Positions 50,928 to 61,500 of a DNA stretch of 64,000 nucleotides are shown one piece after another. Under the pieces are notes generated by a model. The model was not told the origin of the DNA. It made no database searches and worked only from the letters and a program-made list of their open reading frames with translations. Origin of the DNA: DATKSS01 sp035468355 (GTDB lineage: Bacteria > Chloroflexota > Dormibacteria > Dormibacterales > Dormibacteraceae); assembly GCA_035468355.1 (NCBI GenBank), contig DATITA010000142.1, forward strand, positions 1 to 64,000. Reading direction: 5' to 3'. The translations under genes and the position numbers were made by a program. Within the stretch, counting starts at the first letter, position 1. Every line of letters starts with the position of its first letter.

Positions 50928-52370
50928 ATGGAACCGGGTAGCCTGCGCGCGTTTCTCGAGATCCCCTACGACAAGCTGGAAGAGATGAACCTGGAGGTCA
51001 AGGCCCAGCGCCTGGCCAGGACATCCCCTGACGCCGCCAGAGAGCAGCGGCTCAAGTACCTGACCGACGAGAAACGCATCAAGGCCCTCACCGTCTGCTT
51101 CACGGACCTCGAGGGCCGCCTCCACATGCTGGACTACGACAAGAAGTTTCTAATCAAAGCCGCCGACAACCTCACCTTTGACGGCTCCTCGGTGCGCGGC
51201 TTCACGCAGCAACACGAGTCGGACCTGCGCCTGGTCGTCGACTGGCGGGCCTTCTACTGGCTCCCTGCCGACGTCTTCGGCCCGGGCAAAGTGCTGGCCT
51301 TCGCCGAGGTGAGATCCCGGGACGGCGGGCCCTACCCGGCCGACATGCGTACCCGGCTCCGGCTCTACACCGAGTCACTGTTCGCGAAGGACGGGACCGA
51401 GGCCCTGGTGGCGGTCGAGATCGAGGGCTTTATCTTCAAGGGCAAGGATGCCGAGCGCCGCTATCACGAGACGGGCCGCTTCGATTTCGTCTCCACCGGC
51501 GGCTACTATCACTCCCTTCCCGGCGACGTGCTGCGGCGGTTCATTGACGGCGCGGCGGAGGTCCAGCGGACCATGGGCTTCGGCAACGAGAAGGACCACC
51601 CCGAAGTTGCGCCCTCGCAGTTCGAGATGAACTACGGGTACACCGAGGCCTTGATCGCCGCCGACCAAGTCCAGCTGTACAAGCTGCTCTGCCGCCAGGT
51701 GGCCCAGAACATGGACCTGAGCGCCAGCTTCCTGCCCAAGCCGGTGACCGGTGTCAACGGCAACGGCATGCACACCAACATGTCGCTTAAACGCGGGGGT
51801 AAGAACCTCTTCTACGATCCCGCGGGCGAGGACAAGCTGTCGGCCCTGGGCTGGGAGTTCGTTGAGCGGGTGCTCACAGCCGCCCCGGACATCTGCCTAA
51901 TCCTGAACTCCAGCGTCAATGCCTACCGTCGCCTGGATCCGCACTTCGAGGCGCCCAACCAGATCGAGGCCTCACCCATCAACCGTGGGGCCATGATCCG
52001 CATCCCCCTGGGCAACGAGGATTCGGCCCGCATCGAGGTGCGTTCCGTCGCCCCCGACGCCAACCCTTACCTGGCCATCTACACGCTGCTCAAGGCCGGC
52101 CTCGAAGGTCCGGATCCCGACCCCGCCGGTGCCGAGGGCAAGGGCAGCCGTACCCGCTATCTCCCCGACAACATCTACGACGCCCTAGGCATCTTCAAGG
52201 CCAGCAAGTTCGCGAGCGAGGTGCTCGGCGAGGAAGTCCACGCCCGGTTCGCCGAGCTCAAGCTGGCCTCCGCCGAGCGTTGCCCCAAGGCCCTCGGCTC
52301 GCAGATCAAGGTGGGCGAGGTCCAGTTCCACCACGAGGTCACCAACCAGTACCTCTGGAACTTGTTCTAG
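50928..52370 (+). CDS. glnA: Glutamine synthetase, GSI-type
   Basis: 480 residues from ATG 50928. Beta-grasp domain: ALTVCFTDLEGRLHMLDYDKKFLIKAADNLTFDGSSVRGFTQQHESDLRLVVDW. Catalytic domain: EIEGFIF, NEKDHPEVAPSQFEMNYGY (Glu ligands and the ammonia-binding region), KPVTGVNGNGMHTNMSLKRGG (His ligand), PNQIEASPINRGAMIRIP and RIEVRSVAPDANPYL (Glu/Arg near the glutamate site). It ligates ammonium to glutamate with ATP. The C-terminal 70 residues (NIYDALGIFKASKFASEVLG...) deviate from the usual adenylylation-loop region, so control may differ. No PII or GlnE gene is adjacent. Confidence 0.93.
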   Translation: MEPGSLRAFLEIPYDKLEEMNLEVKAQRLARTSPDAAREQRLKYLTDEKRIKALTVCFTDLEGRLHMLDYDKKFLIKAADNLTFDGSSVRGFTQQHESDLRLVVDWRAFYWLPADVFGPGKVLAFAEVRSRDGGPYPADMRTRLRLYTESLFAKDGTEALVAVEIEGFIFKGKDAERRYHETGRFDFVSTGGYYHSLPGDVLRRFIDGAAEVQRTMGFGNEKDHPEVAPSQFEMNYGYTEALIAADQVQLYKLLCRQVAQNMDLSASFLPKPVTGVNGNGMHTNMSLKRGGKNLFYDPAGEDKLSALGWEFVERVLTAAPDICLILNSSVNAYRRLDPHFEAPNQIEASPINRGAMIRIPLGNEDSARIEVRSVAPDANPYLAIYTLLKAGLEGPDPDPAGAEGKGSRTRYLPDNIYDALGIFKASKFASEVLGEEVHARFAELKLASAERCPKALGSQIKVGEVQFHHEVTNQYLWNLF

Positions 52371-52552
52371 GCGATCAGCAGTCGGGCGCCCGATCGTTGG
52401 AGCAGCGGATTTCGCATTTCTTTGGCGCCCGCCGGACCCCCAATTCGCGGGTCCCCCGAAGCCGCCAAAACTGGCCGTTTTGGGACCGGTTTCGAGTGCA
52501 GACCACGCCCGGAACCCCCTGCCAGAAAATCTTCCGCTAACCTCCTGATGGA

Positions 52553-52630
52553 GCCGGCGTAGCTCAGCTTGGTTAGAGCAGCGGTCTTTTAAACCGATGG
52601 TCCGGGGTTCGAGTCCCCGCGCCGGCACCA
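52553..52630 (+). tRNA. tRNA-Lys (TTT anticodon)
   Basis: Acceptor GCCGGCG (52553-52559) with CGCCGGC (52620-52626); anticodon arm GCGGT-CTTTTAA-ACCGA with TTT at 52588-52590 (the outermost pair is G-A); T-arm GGGGTTCGAGTCCCC; CCA encoded at 52628-52630. Confidence 0.95.
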
Positions 52631-52869
52631 CCCAATTCGTATTCAAAACTGCCTCGCCAGTCGCCACCGTGAGTCGAGGAACCGTCCAAAACCGGCCTAC
52701 TGCTGCCACTACTGCCGCCACGGTAGGTGGGCGAGTGCGCTCAGCCAGCATTCAAGCTTCAGCGGAAAGGCAACCAGGCAACGCGCTCGGAACCTTAAGC
52801 AGCCCGGGAGTTCGCTGTGCTATCGCTCCAACAGCAACCTTTTGGTCCCGGGCACCGTTCAACCTTGAA

Positions 52870-54399
52870 ATGTCAGACGCGAGCTCTAGCGCCGGCCGGA
52901 TGTCGCCCGATGGCAGGTGGCGTTGGGATGGCGCCGCATGGAAGCCCGTCGATGCTCGCCCGGTCCGGGTCCCTCCGTGGCTAAGTCTCAGGCTTAGATC
53001 CCAAGCGACCTGGGCGTCAGTGGTTGCGGCCATGGTGGTCGGGCTGCTCGTAGATCAGGCATTTCGTGCTGACGCATTCGGGATCGCATGGGCGCTGACC
53101 ATTGGCGTAGGCGCAGTCCTGTTGGCTGTCACGGGTCGTCTGACCCAGGTGGAGTCGCGCGTCATGGTCGCGGTCGCGGCGGTTTTCGGGGTCTGGTTGG
53201 CGGTCCGAGCGAGTCCTTGGCTTGATTGGCCGGATTTGCTGGCCAGCTTCGCGTTGCTGGGCTTGGGGGCATCGTTTTCTTCCAGAGGATCGATCTTCGA
53301 CATCGGTTCCGCCGAATTGAGCGCTAGGGCTGCGCACGCCACCGTGCACATTGCAGCTGGTGCTGCGTTCATTGGCAGACCCATCGTCGGCATGCGACGA
53401 CGCCTCGCAGCGCTCGGGCCTCTCGTGCGCGGACTACTCATCGCGGTGCCGATCTGCGCTCTCTTGTCTGCGCTCCTTGCATCAGCGGATCCGGTCTTTG
53501 CCTCGTTCTTCAACATCAATCTCGACCTTGGCCAAGTGGCCGCGGATGTGTTCTTCGTTGGCACAGGTGGTCTGGCGATGGCGGGCCTGTTGCGACTCGC
53601 TCTGGCGGAGCCCCTCGATCGCATCGATGGACCCGCTTGGCGCCTCGGAGCGACCGAAGCTCTGATAGTCCTTGCGCTCCTCGACGCGGTGTTTACCGCT
53701 TTTGCCATCGCCCAGGTCCTAGCGGCCAGCGGCGAGGCGACGGCAACCTTGCGGTCGGCTGGAGTCTCCTATTCGGACTACGCGAGATCGGGCTTCTTCC
53801 AGCTCTTGTGGGTCGGTGGCATCACGCTAGTGGTGCTGATTCTCTTCAGTCGAATAGCCGGATCGTCCAAAGCCAAGCAAGGAGCCGCATTTCTCATTCT
53901 GTCCGAGACCGCGATTGCGCTGACGTTGATGATCGTCGTGGTCGCTTTCCGCCGTCTCAGTCTCTATGAGGACGTTTATGGCTTCACCATGCTCCGCCTT
54001 TACAGCCATATCTTTGCCGTATGGATGGCTGTTGTCTTCGTGTTGCTTGGCGCCGAGTTGCTGGGTGCCTGGCGCCAGCGCCACTGGTTTGTGGGAGCAA
54101 CGGCATTTACCGCGGTCACGGTCCTGCTCGCTCTCAACTTCATAAACCCAGAAGCGGCGCTTGTTGGCCTCAACGTCAGTCACGCAGCGTCAACCCACAA
54201 GATCGACACCGACTACCTGTCGAGCCTATCCAGCGATGCAACCCCGAGATTAGTCGAGGCAGCGCAAGAGGTTGATCCGACGGTTCGGCAGCGGGTTGCC
54301 AATACTGCGTGCCGCGGTCCACGGTCGTACGCGCCGTCAATTGGAGCCTTCAACTGGTCAGAGGCCGAGGCGGCCGCCGCACGACGCGCTAGCTGTTAG
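52870..54399 (+). CDS. DUF4173-like multi-spanning membrane protein, 509 aa
   Basis: ATG 52870 is taken because the upstream frame runs through tRNA-Lys. Residues 10-27 (SPDGRWRWDGAAWKPV) form a DUF2510-like SPDGxWxWDG motif, a short cytoplasmic module seen in Actinobacteria. The rest has about ten membrane spans, with the DUF4173/DUF4153-like loops SADPVFASFFNIN, RSGFFQLLWVGGITLVVL, LYEDVYGFTMLRLYSH and YLSSLSSDATPRLVEAA at the C-terminal end. Role unknown; possible sensor or channel. Its codon use seems less GC-rich than neighbours (more TTG, AGT), a hint of different origin. Confidence 0.75.
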   Translation: MSDASSSAGRMSPDGRWRWDGAAWKPVDARPVRVPPWLSLRLRSQATWASVVAAMVVGLLVDQAFRADAFGIAWALTIGVGAVLLAVTGRLTQVESRVMVAVAAVFGVWLAVRASPWLDWPDLLASFALLGLGASFSSRGSIFDIGSAELSARAAHATVHIAAGAAFIGRPIVGMRRRLAALGPLVRGLLIAVPICALLSALLASADPVFASFFNINLDLGQVAADVFFVGTGGLAMAGLLRLALAEPLDRIDGPAWRLGATEALIVLALLDAVFTAFAIAQVLAASGEATATLRSAGVSYSDYARSGFFQLLWVGGITLVVLILFSRIAGSSKAKQGAAFLILSETAIALTLMIVVVAFRRLSLYEDVYGFTMLRLYSHIFAVWMAVVFVLLGAELLGAWRQRHWFVGATAFTAVTVLLALNFINPEAALVGLNVSHAASTHKIDTDYLSSLSSDATPRLVEAAQEVDPTVRQRVANTACRGPRSYAPSIGAFNWSEAEAAAARRASC

Positions 54400-54707
54400 A
54401 ACTGACGCCTGCCGGCATGCCGAACCGCCTGGATCTATCGGAGTCAGTCAGGCTCATCCTGGAGTCACTCTGACCGCTTTCAGCAGAGCAAGATAAGAAC
54501 CGCTACAGCGGTTCACAAAGACCACGCAAGTCGGCGCTCACTTCACGTCCTGACCTCTAACCTTTCTCGCCGGAGGCTCGTGCGGACTAGCTGAGTTACG
54601 GCGATATCTCCGGGAGCACCTACGTTTTGTGCACCGGGCGAATCGGGTGCTTAAAACCCGGGCCGGGCGCCGTGCATCGCCGTGCATCAAGGTAGGATCG
54701 TCGCGTC
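54400..54707. other. Intergenic region without a gene
   Basis: No coding frame with a start and SD. A near-perfect dyad (GAACCGC/GCGGTTC, 54497-54514) could be a terminator-like hairpin without a T-run. A short GCACC/GGTGC pair lies near 54629-54650. The promoter of the following gene presumably lies near 54660-54700 but is not recognised. Confidence 0.4.
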
Positions 54708-55112
54708 GTGCGCCGCCTGACCGGCTACAACCTGACCGGTTACAACCAGGCAGGGATCTCGCTGGGCGCAGGTGTGGCGGCGATGGTGCTGGGCTTGGGG
54801 CTCTTGGGGGCCGCTAGCCTAGGAATCTCATGCCCCGGGCGGCCCCAACCAAGCGGGCCCCAGATCCTCGACTTCGCCCACCAGCAGTCGGGTCTGGCAT
54901 CCATCGTCATCGGCGTTCTGATGATCGTCGTGGCCCTCGCTGCCATCGTTCTGGGAGTAGGCGCCCTGCGTCGTAAGGCCGAGGACCCTCGCATCTCCGG
55001 AAGGGCGACCGCGGGCATGGCGCTCGGGGTTGCTTCGATTCCATGCTGCGGGCCGTTGGCCCTGCTTGGCGCCGCGTTCATCGGGGTTGCCACAGGCCAG
55101 GCATGCGTCTGA
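54708..55112 (+). CDS. DUF4190-like two-span membrane protein, 134 aa
   Basis: GTG 54708. Two hydrophobic spans (about 17-38 and 62-84) and a third weaker one (104-130: AGMALGVASIPCCGPLALLGAAFIGVATG). The signature of short DUF4190-like proteins is a Gly-rich span, a loop, and a second span with VGALRR. The N-terminus contains a GYNLTGYN duplication from an in-frame direct repeat. These proteins are of unknown function in the envelope. The gene is monocistronic between two non-coding gaps. Confidence 0.65.
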   Translation: MRRLTGYNLTGYNQAGISLGAGVAAMVLGLGLLGAASLGISCPGRPQPSGPQILDFAHQQSGLASIVIGVLMIVVALAAIVLGVGALRRKAEDPRISGRATAGMALGVASIPCCGPLALLGAAFIGVATGQACV

Positions 55113-55374
55113 TGAACTCGGAATTGGGTTAAAGCACAGTTCCTCCCCCCCGGTCGGCTCGCTGCGGGAGCGTGCCGTGCTGCAGTCAGCACCCGACGAC
55201 CAGTAAGAGCAGGGCTGATCGTGCATCTGCTCCAGGGAAAGGGCGGCCGGCGTAACGCAATGCCTGCTCGCCGCATTGAAGTAAGTGGAGTGTCGGCGCT
55301 GGACGCGCTTGCAGAGGCCCAGGAGGCCGTTCGCCCTTGACCCGCCATTCGACGAAGGCGGCGAGGTGCTCGGC

Positions 55375-56511
55375 ATGAGCGCGCCCCCTGCGCCATTGCT
55401 CCCATCGCCAAAGCCATGGGGACCGCTAGCCCACGCCCGCGCGGTGACAGTGACTGCCCTATTCGCAGTTTTGCTGGTTCTAGTGGTGGCCGGTTATCGG
55501 ATGTGGTTTCGGCAGCAGGGCGAGACCTTGTCGACCTCTGTGACCCAGGACGCGCGTGCTTCATTCGCCTGCGCGCTGCCCGTGATTACGACGGCTATGT
55601 CAGGGAACCTAGGTGCCGTCATCAAAGTCAGCCCGGGGTTCGTGAACTTTCCGTCGGGAGAGTTCCGGGCCGACCCGGCCGCCATGCGCCAAGACCTGCC
55701 GTCGGACAAAAGCGGCTTGTCCGCAACCTACTCGTCCTCGCTCAAGCGATGGTTGCCGGCCGACAGTCGAACCGTCTCGCCGGATGGGCGCTCCTTCGTA
55801 TACGTCAAGTGGCTGCCGGACGACCGGAACTATTCAATAAAAGGGGTTACCGCCACTTCATATGAGCTGCACCTCGTTGACGCGGCGAAGAAGACTGATC
55901 GGAAGCTGTGGAGCACAACCGACGCTATCGGGATCGACCGGTGGGACTCGCACGAAATCCTGGTTGACACGTATCCAAATGGGGGCGGCCCAAGGCTCTG
56001 GCGCATAGATCCCGCCACCGGCAGGGTGGTTTCACAAGGGCAGTCAGGCGTCGAGGAACCGAGCTTGCCGGCTGACGCCCTGCCGGGAAGCGGAATCATG
56101 TACATGATTGTTGGTCAAGACGCACAGCGCCGAGCCGTGTTTCGAATCGGTGCGCGCGACCCTGGAACGAAGTACAGGATCGTGGTCGTCGAATCGGGGC
56201 GGGCCACCACCATCTATTCAGGAGTGGCCGGCGATGCGACTGACTTCGACCCTGGTGGGGCGTATTCCGATACCCACGGACTGTGGATGGGGAACGACGA
56301 CGGCTCACGTGTCTGGCTCTGGACACGTTCAACCGGCCTGCAGAGCTTCAATGTCACGGGCTTGCCACCTGCTCCGTCGGGTTTCGATTTGTACAACGTA
56401 AGCTTGGGCCCGGCGGGTGAGTGCGTGCCAGGACAGTTCGACGGGGTTGCGTTGACGCCACTTCCCCCGCCGGCAACGCCCACCACCTCCGCGATTCCCT
56501 CACCCTCGTGA
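55375..56511 (+). CDS. Membrane-anchored beta-propeller-like protein, 378 aa
   Basis: ATG 55375 with GAGGTG upstream; an earlier in-frame extension (55285) is less likely. One N-terminal span (VTVTALFAVLLVLVVAGYRMW) anchors it. The body has TolB/WD-like strands with SPDGRSFVYVKWLPDD, LHLVDAAKKTDRKLWST, PRLWRIDPATGRVVSQ and LWMGNDDGSRVWLWTRSTG. This parallels the lipoprotein at 30613-31920 without a Cys anchor. A short Pro/Thr/Ser tail ends it. Role unknown; extracytoplasmic display is likely. Two Cys (SFACALP, GECVPG) may pair. Confidence 0.65.
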   Translation: MSAPPAPLLPSPKPWGPLAHARAVTVTALFAVLLVLVVAGYRMWFRQQGETLSTSVTQDARASFACALPVITTAMSGNLGAVIKVSPGFVNFPSGEFRADPAAMRQDLPSDKSGLSATYSSSLKRWLPADSRTVSPDGRSFVYVKWLPDDRNYSIKGVTATSYELHLVDAAKKTDRKLWSTTDAIGIDRWDSHEILVDTYPNGGGPRLWRIDPATGRVVSQGQSGVEEPSLPADALPGSGIMYMIVGQDAQRRAVFRIGARDPGTKYRIVVVESGRATTIYSGVAGDATDFDPGGAYSDTHGLWMGNDDGSRVWLWTRSTGLQSFNVTGLPPAPSGFDLYNVSLGPAGECVPGQFDGVALTPLPPPATPTTSAIPSPS

Positions 56512-56569
56512 ATCGGCGCCGACGCTGTGGTGGACTCGAACCAGGTGGCTAGGCGGGCTTGGCTAACGA

Positions 56570-56683
56570 TTAGGAGCGGGAATCTGTCAGCCCTGGCGCG
56601 CCGGCAAGCATCAGCGCGATCAACGCCCCGGGAGCCCCGGCAGCGATCAGTGTGAGCGGCAGTCGGCGAGACCCGTCCCGCAT
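56570..56683 (-). CDS. Possible 37-aa small membrane peptide
   Basis: A frame from ATG 56683 to TAA 56570 encodes MRDGSRRLPLTLIAAGAPGA and further LIALMLAGAP, a basic head and one hydrophobic span. GGGACG lies upstream as a weak SD. It fills part of a 290-bp gap otherwise without a gene. Real coding is uncertain. Confidence 0.25.
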   Translation of the reverse strand: MRDGSRRLPLTLIAAGAPGALIALMLAGAPGLTDSRS

Positions 56684-56802
56684 ATTCGTGGAACGTCCCT
56701 GAGGTCAGTGCGTTACACACCTAGCCGCGGCGGTCAGCACTCGTCGAAAGTCGGGTCCGCAAAGTCGCAGGGAACTTGGCCCTCGTTCGTCGTAATCGCC
56801 AC

Positions 56803-58509
56803 ATGGATCCTCGTTTCGGGCAAATGGGTGGATTTGGCGCGTTGAAGGGCAAGCTCGCGGCGGCCCTCTCGGCGGCCGCCCTGCTGACGCTCGGCTTCGC
56901 CTCCTCGGTTCACGCCTCGACGGACGCCCTGGACCAGAGCGAGCAATCGCCCACCAGCGCCTATCAGTCGCTGGCCAAGATGGCAGAGACGTTCACGCCG
57001 TCAAAGGACGGTCGGCTCGACCAGGTGTCCCTGTACGCGGGCACCACGGGCTGGGCACCGACAACCTTCCACGTCGAGATCTGGACGGTTACCGCCGGCC
57101 ACCCCGCGGCCGTCTACCAGCTCGACTCCGCGACCCCCGCCTCGACTGCCGTCACGGCTGCGCTGGGCGTCACGCTGCAGTGGCGCGACTTCCCGCTGAG
57201 CAAGCCCGTTCCTCTGACCGCCGGCACCCAGTACGCCATCGTGGTTCGCGCCCTCAACGGCGCGTTCCGCTGGGGCTTTGAAAGCTATCAGACCTACGCC
57301 GGCGGGAAACTCTGGCTCAGTTCCGGCAGTGCATGGATGTCGGGATCGAGCCTCGGAGTCAGCTTCGACTTCAAAACCTGGATGAACACGAACACCAACC
57401 AGGCGCCTGCCGTCGCGGCCGACAATGCGACGGTCAGCGTCACCGAGGGGACCGCGCCGACCAACACCGGTACCTTCTCCGATCCCGATGGCGACACCGT
57501 GACCGTCACGGCCTCAATCGGGTCGCTTTCAACCTCGGGCGGCAGTTGGTCTTGGTCGCAGGCGGCGGCCGACGAAGGGTCCGCCCAGACGGTGACGGTC
57601 ACGGCCGACGACGGCAAGGGCCTAGACGCGACGACCACGTTCACCGTCAGCGTGGCCGGCGTGGCGCCTGTGGCTCAGATTTCCCCGGCAGTTTCATCGA
57701 GCCCCGAGGGCACCGCCGTGTCGCTGTCCGCCTCGGCCGTCAGCCCCGACGCTGCCGACAACAGCGCGGGATTCGCTTACACCTGGACCGCGACCAAGAA
57801 TGGGGGCGCCTACTCCAACGGCTCCGGAACCTCGTTCAGCCTCACGCCTGACGACGAGGGGACGTTCGTGGTGACCCTGCAGGCCAAGGACGACGGCGGC
57901 CTGATCGGGTCGACAACTCTCACCGTCGCGGGGGCGAACGTCGCGCCGGCCGCGAAGATCTCAGGGGTCAACCCCTCCGCGCCGCTGGTGCTGACCGCAC
58001 AGGAGTCGGTCGCCTTCTCGGGCAGCTTCACCGACCGGGGCGCGCTCGACACCCACACCGTCACCTGGAACTTCGGTGACGGGACGACCAGCACAGCGGG
58101 CTTGTCGACCACTCACGCGTACAGCGCTGCCGGCTCCTACACCGTCACCCTGACCGTCAGGGACGACGACGGCGGCATAGGGCAGGAGACCGCCCACGTG
58201 GTCGTCCAGACGCCACAGGTGGCGCTCAGCACGATCGCCGCCTACGTGCAGGGCCTCTCGACCCTCAACGCCGGCCAGAAGAACAGCCTGGTCGCCAAGC
58301 TGAACGCCGCTTCGGCGGCCATTGGTCGGGGCGACACCGGCGCGGCCAACAACCAGCTGGGCGCCTTCCTCAACGAGCTGCAGGCCGATGTCAACACCGG
58401 CAAAGTCTCTCCCGCGGCGGGGAGCGTGCTGCGCACCGCCATCCACGCCGTGCAGGCTGCTCTCGGCACTTTCAACCGGCTCCTGGAGTGGTGGCCGCTG
58501 GCGGCGTAA
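56803..58509 (+). CDS. Secreted multi-domain PKD/Ig-like protein with FIMAH-like C-terminus, 568 aa
   Basis: ATG 56803 (TTG 56776 also possible). A signal peptide (GKLAAALSAAALLTLGFASSVHAS) precedes a choice-of-anchor-like beta-sandwich (about 40-200) with QSLAKMAETFTPSKDGRLDQVSLYAG and WRDFPLSKPVPLTAGTQYAIVV. Then come Ig/PKD-like units: NTGTFSDPDGDTVTVTASIG, SSSPEGTAVSLSASAVSPDA and the PKD signature TVTWNFGDGTTSTAGLSTTHAYSAAGSYTVTLTVRDDDGG. The end (NAGQKNSLVAKLNAASAAI, ... ELQADVNTGKVSPAAGSVL) is like the FIMAH helical module of surface proteins. Likely a cell-surface or secreted adhesin or binding protein. Confidence 0.8.
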   Translation: MDPRFGQMGGFGALKGKLAAALSAAALLTLGFASSVHASTDALDQSEQSPTSAYQSLAKMAETFTPSKDGRLDQVSLYAGTTGWAPTTFHVEIWTVTAGHPAAVYQLDSATPASTAVTAALGVTLQWRDFPLSKPVPLTAGTQYAIVVRALNGAFRWGFESYQTYAGGKLWLSSGSAWMSGSSLGVSFDFKTWMNTNTNQAPAVAADNATVSVTEGTAPTNTGTFSDPDGDTVTVTASIGSLSTSGGSWSWSQAAADEGSAQTVTVTADDGKGLDATTTFTVSVAGVAPVAQISPAVSSSPEGTAVSLSASAVSPDAADNSAGFAYTWTATKNGGAYSNGSGTSFSLTPDDEGTFVVTLQAKDDGGLIGSTTLTVAGANVAPAAKISGVNPSAPLVLTAQESVAFSGSFTDRGALDTHTVTWNFGDGTTSTAGLSTTHAYSAAGSYTVTLTVRDDDGGIGQETAHVVVQTPQVALSTIAAYVQGLSTLNAGQKNSLVAKLNAASAAIGRGDTGAANNQLGAFLNELQADVNTGKVSPAAGSVLRTAIHAVQAALGTFNRLLEWWPLAA

Positions 58510-58580
58510 GCCCCGACCGCGTTCCGCCGACTCAGCGCGGTTTCCCCTCCCACCTCTGACCACCTAGAATCGGCCGGGAA

Positions 58581-61500
58581 TTGGCCCTCTCACGAGTGCT
58601 GTGCCCCGATCTCGTCGGACGCGAGTCCGAGCTCTCCCAGCTGGAGGATGCGTTGCTGTCGACGCTCCGGGGCGAGGGCGGCGTGGTCATCGTAGGCGGA
58701 GAAGCCGGGTCGGGCAAGACGCGCCTCGTCAACGCCCTGGCGGCGAGCGCCCAGGGCCTGGGGTGCATCGTCCTGTCCGGTGTCTGCAGCGAGGCTGAGC
58801 TTTCTCTCCCTTACCTTCCGTTCCTGGAAGCGATCGGCAACCACCTCCAGACGCAGGACCTCGCGCAGCTTCGCGAGCGGCTCGGACCGGCCGCCGACGA
58901 GCTGGCCCAGCTGTTTCCTCAGATGGGTCGGGCGGCGGGGGCGGGCGGGGATGCGATACAGGCGAAGCTTCGCCTCTTCGAATCGATCCTTCTCCTGCTT
59001 CGCGACGCGGCACGCGCGCGAGCCCTCATCGTGATCCTCGAAGACCTGCACTGGGCGGATCCCGCCACCCGTGAGCTGCTCGACTACGCGACTAGGCGCC
59101 TGCGCTCAAGCAACGTCCTTGTGCTCGGGACCTATCGCTCGGACGAGCTGCACCGCAAGCACGCGCTGCTGCCCACCATCCAGGGGTGGCGCCGATCGGA
59201 CCAGGTGGAGCTCATCGATCTGAAGCCGTTGGACTCGAAGGCGGTGGGCGGGATGGTATGCACGATCTTCGACGAGGCGTCGATCAGCGATGAGTTCCGC
59301 GATTTCCTTCGCGACCGAAGCGAGGGGAATCCCTTTGTCCTCGAGGAGATGCTGCGCGATGCGCTGGACCGCGGCGACATCTTCCGCACCGACAACGGCT
59401 GGGACCGCAAACCGCTGGTCGAGATGCGAATCCCGCGCACTGTCAAAGATGCGATCCTGCAGCGCCTGGAACGGCTCAGCCGCGAGAATGTCGCCATCCT
59501 GTCGGCCGCATCGGTGTTTGGCAGGTCTTTCGACATCACCCGGCTGGCAGCGGTGGCGGGAGTCAGTGAGGCGGATGTCCTCACCACGCTGGAGGCGAGC
59601 ATCACAGCCCAGCTCCTCGAGGAGGAGGACTCCACCTCTGGCCGGTACCGCTTCCGACATGCTCTGACGCGGGAAGCGATCTATGAGGACATGGTTGTAC
59701 CGCGGCGGCAGCAGCTTCACGCCCGGGTCGCCGACGCCCTTCAGTCTGCTGCGGGCGTGGTGCCCGTTGATCTGGCGCACCACCTGTTCATGGCGGGTCG
59801 CAACGAAGAGGCGGTCGCAATGTGCGTATCGGCGGCGCAGGGAGCCATGGAAGCACTGGCTTTTCACGATGCGGCTGAGCTCTTCCAGCGGGCGGCGCCA
59901 TACGTTCGGGATCCAGTCGAGCGCGGGCGGGTGCTGTGTCGAGGGGGCGATGCGTACTGGAACAACGCGGAGTCGGAGGCAGCCCGCGGATTGCTAGAGC
60001 AAGGCATCCACGACCTGGAGTCTGCCGGGCTTGCCAACGAGGCGGCCGGTCACCGCTTGACGCTCGGCAGGTGCTACTGGGAGCTGCTCCGCACCGACAG
60101 CGCGCGCGAGCAGTTCGAGGCGGCTCGCGACGTGCTCGAGCAAGCCCCGCCGAGCGAGGCCCTCGCGATCGCATACATCAGGCTGTCCGGTCTCGCGATG
60201 TTCGACAACCTGAACGAGGAGAGCCTTGCAGATGCGCAGCGTGCAGCAGAGATCGCTCGCTTGGCCGGGTCCGACCTAGCACTCTGCTGGTCCTGGAACT
60301 ATGTGGGAGGCGCTGAAGTCGGGCTTGGCCAGGTGGAGGCTGGGATGCGACACCTGGACGACAGCTACGGGGCCGCGTTCAAAGGCGGTTACCGGTTCCA
60401 GGCGTTCAACGCCGTCTTCAACGCGACGTGGCTCGCAATTCACCTCGGGCGAGACCCGGGGCTGTGGACCGTGCGGAGAGAGGCTCCGGAATGGTTTAGC
60501 CAGCTTGCCATCGCCTACGTCAAGGGTCTCCTGGAGCTGCAGCGCGGCCACGTTCGCGAGTCCATTGTCATGGCGAGAGAAGCGGGCCAGAAAGCTCGGG
60601 ACGCCGGTCACAAGAAGCAGGTCTGGCGATGTTCGGTCTTGCTCGCGCAGGCGCTGGCCGAAAATCTCCAGGGTGAAGCTGCGGCCGCCGAGCTGCCGCC
60701 GATGTCGAGCCGGATCGAGGCGCAAGACATCATCTATGACGGCGCCGCCAGGATAAGGACCAGGCTTGCTCTCGGCGACCTTGACGGCGCGTTCGAGATG
60801 GCCCAGTCGATCCCGCCCTCGAACTGCGAGGTGGGCTCGCCGGCCGACGTCGTTGCCGAGGGCGCCCGCGCCGACCCTGTATGGCTGCGCAGTTTTCTGG
60901 ATGCCCTACCGGTGCGGGGGGAGTTGCTCCGATCACCCAGGCTGCTGGCTGCCAGGGGCCGGCTGGCCCTCTATGAGGGTCGCATCGAGGACTCGCTCAG
61001 AGACCTCGGCGAAGCCGTCGCCAGGCTAGAGGCGGCGGGGTTTTCGCTGGACGTCTGGCACATCGGACGCGCCCTGGCCGAGGCGGAGGCGCGCTCGGGT
61101 GACTCGGAGGGCGCGGGTCGACGGCTGGCTTCGATCGCTTCCGCCGCCGAGGCGGCCGGCGCCCGTCTCGCAGCCAGGCTCGCACGCGAGCAGGCGACCG
61201 CCTTCGGTCTCGATATCGGACCGGCGCCGGAGGAGGCCGCCGAGGCCCTCACCGCCACGCGTGTCGCCATGGGTGAGCGCATGGTTTCCGTGCTCTTCGC
61301 GGACGTGCGCGGCTACACCGGCATGACCGGCCGCGAATCCCCGGTCGCCATGGCGGGCCGAATCGCGTCGCTCCAGCGCTGGGCCACCCAGGAAGTGAGT
61401 CGCCGCCGCGGAATCCTGGACAAGTTCGCCGGCGACGCGATCATGGCCACCTTCAACGTGTCGGGGCAGAGCGTCGACCACGCGCTGCAGGCGCTCAAGG

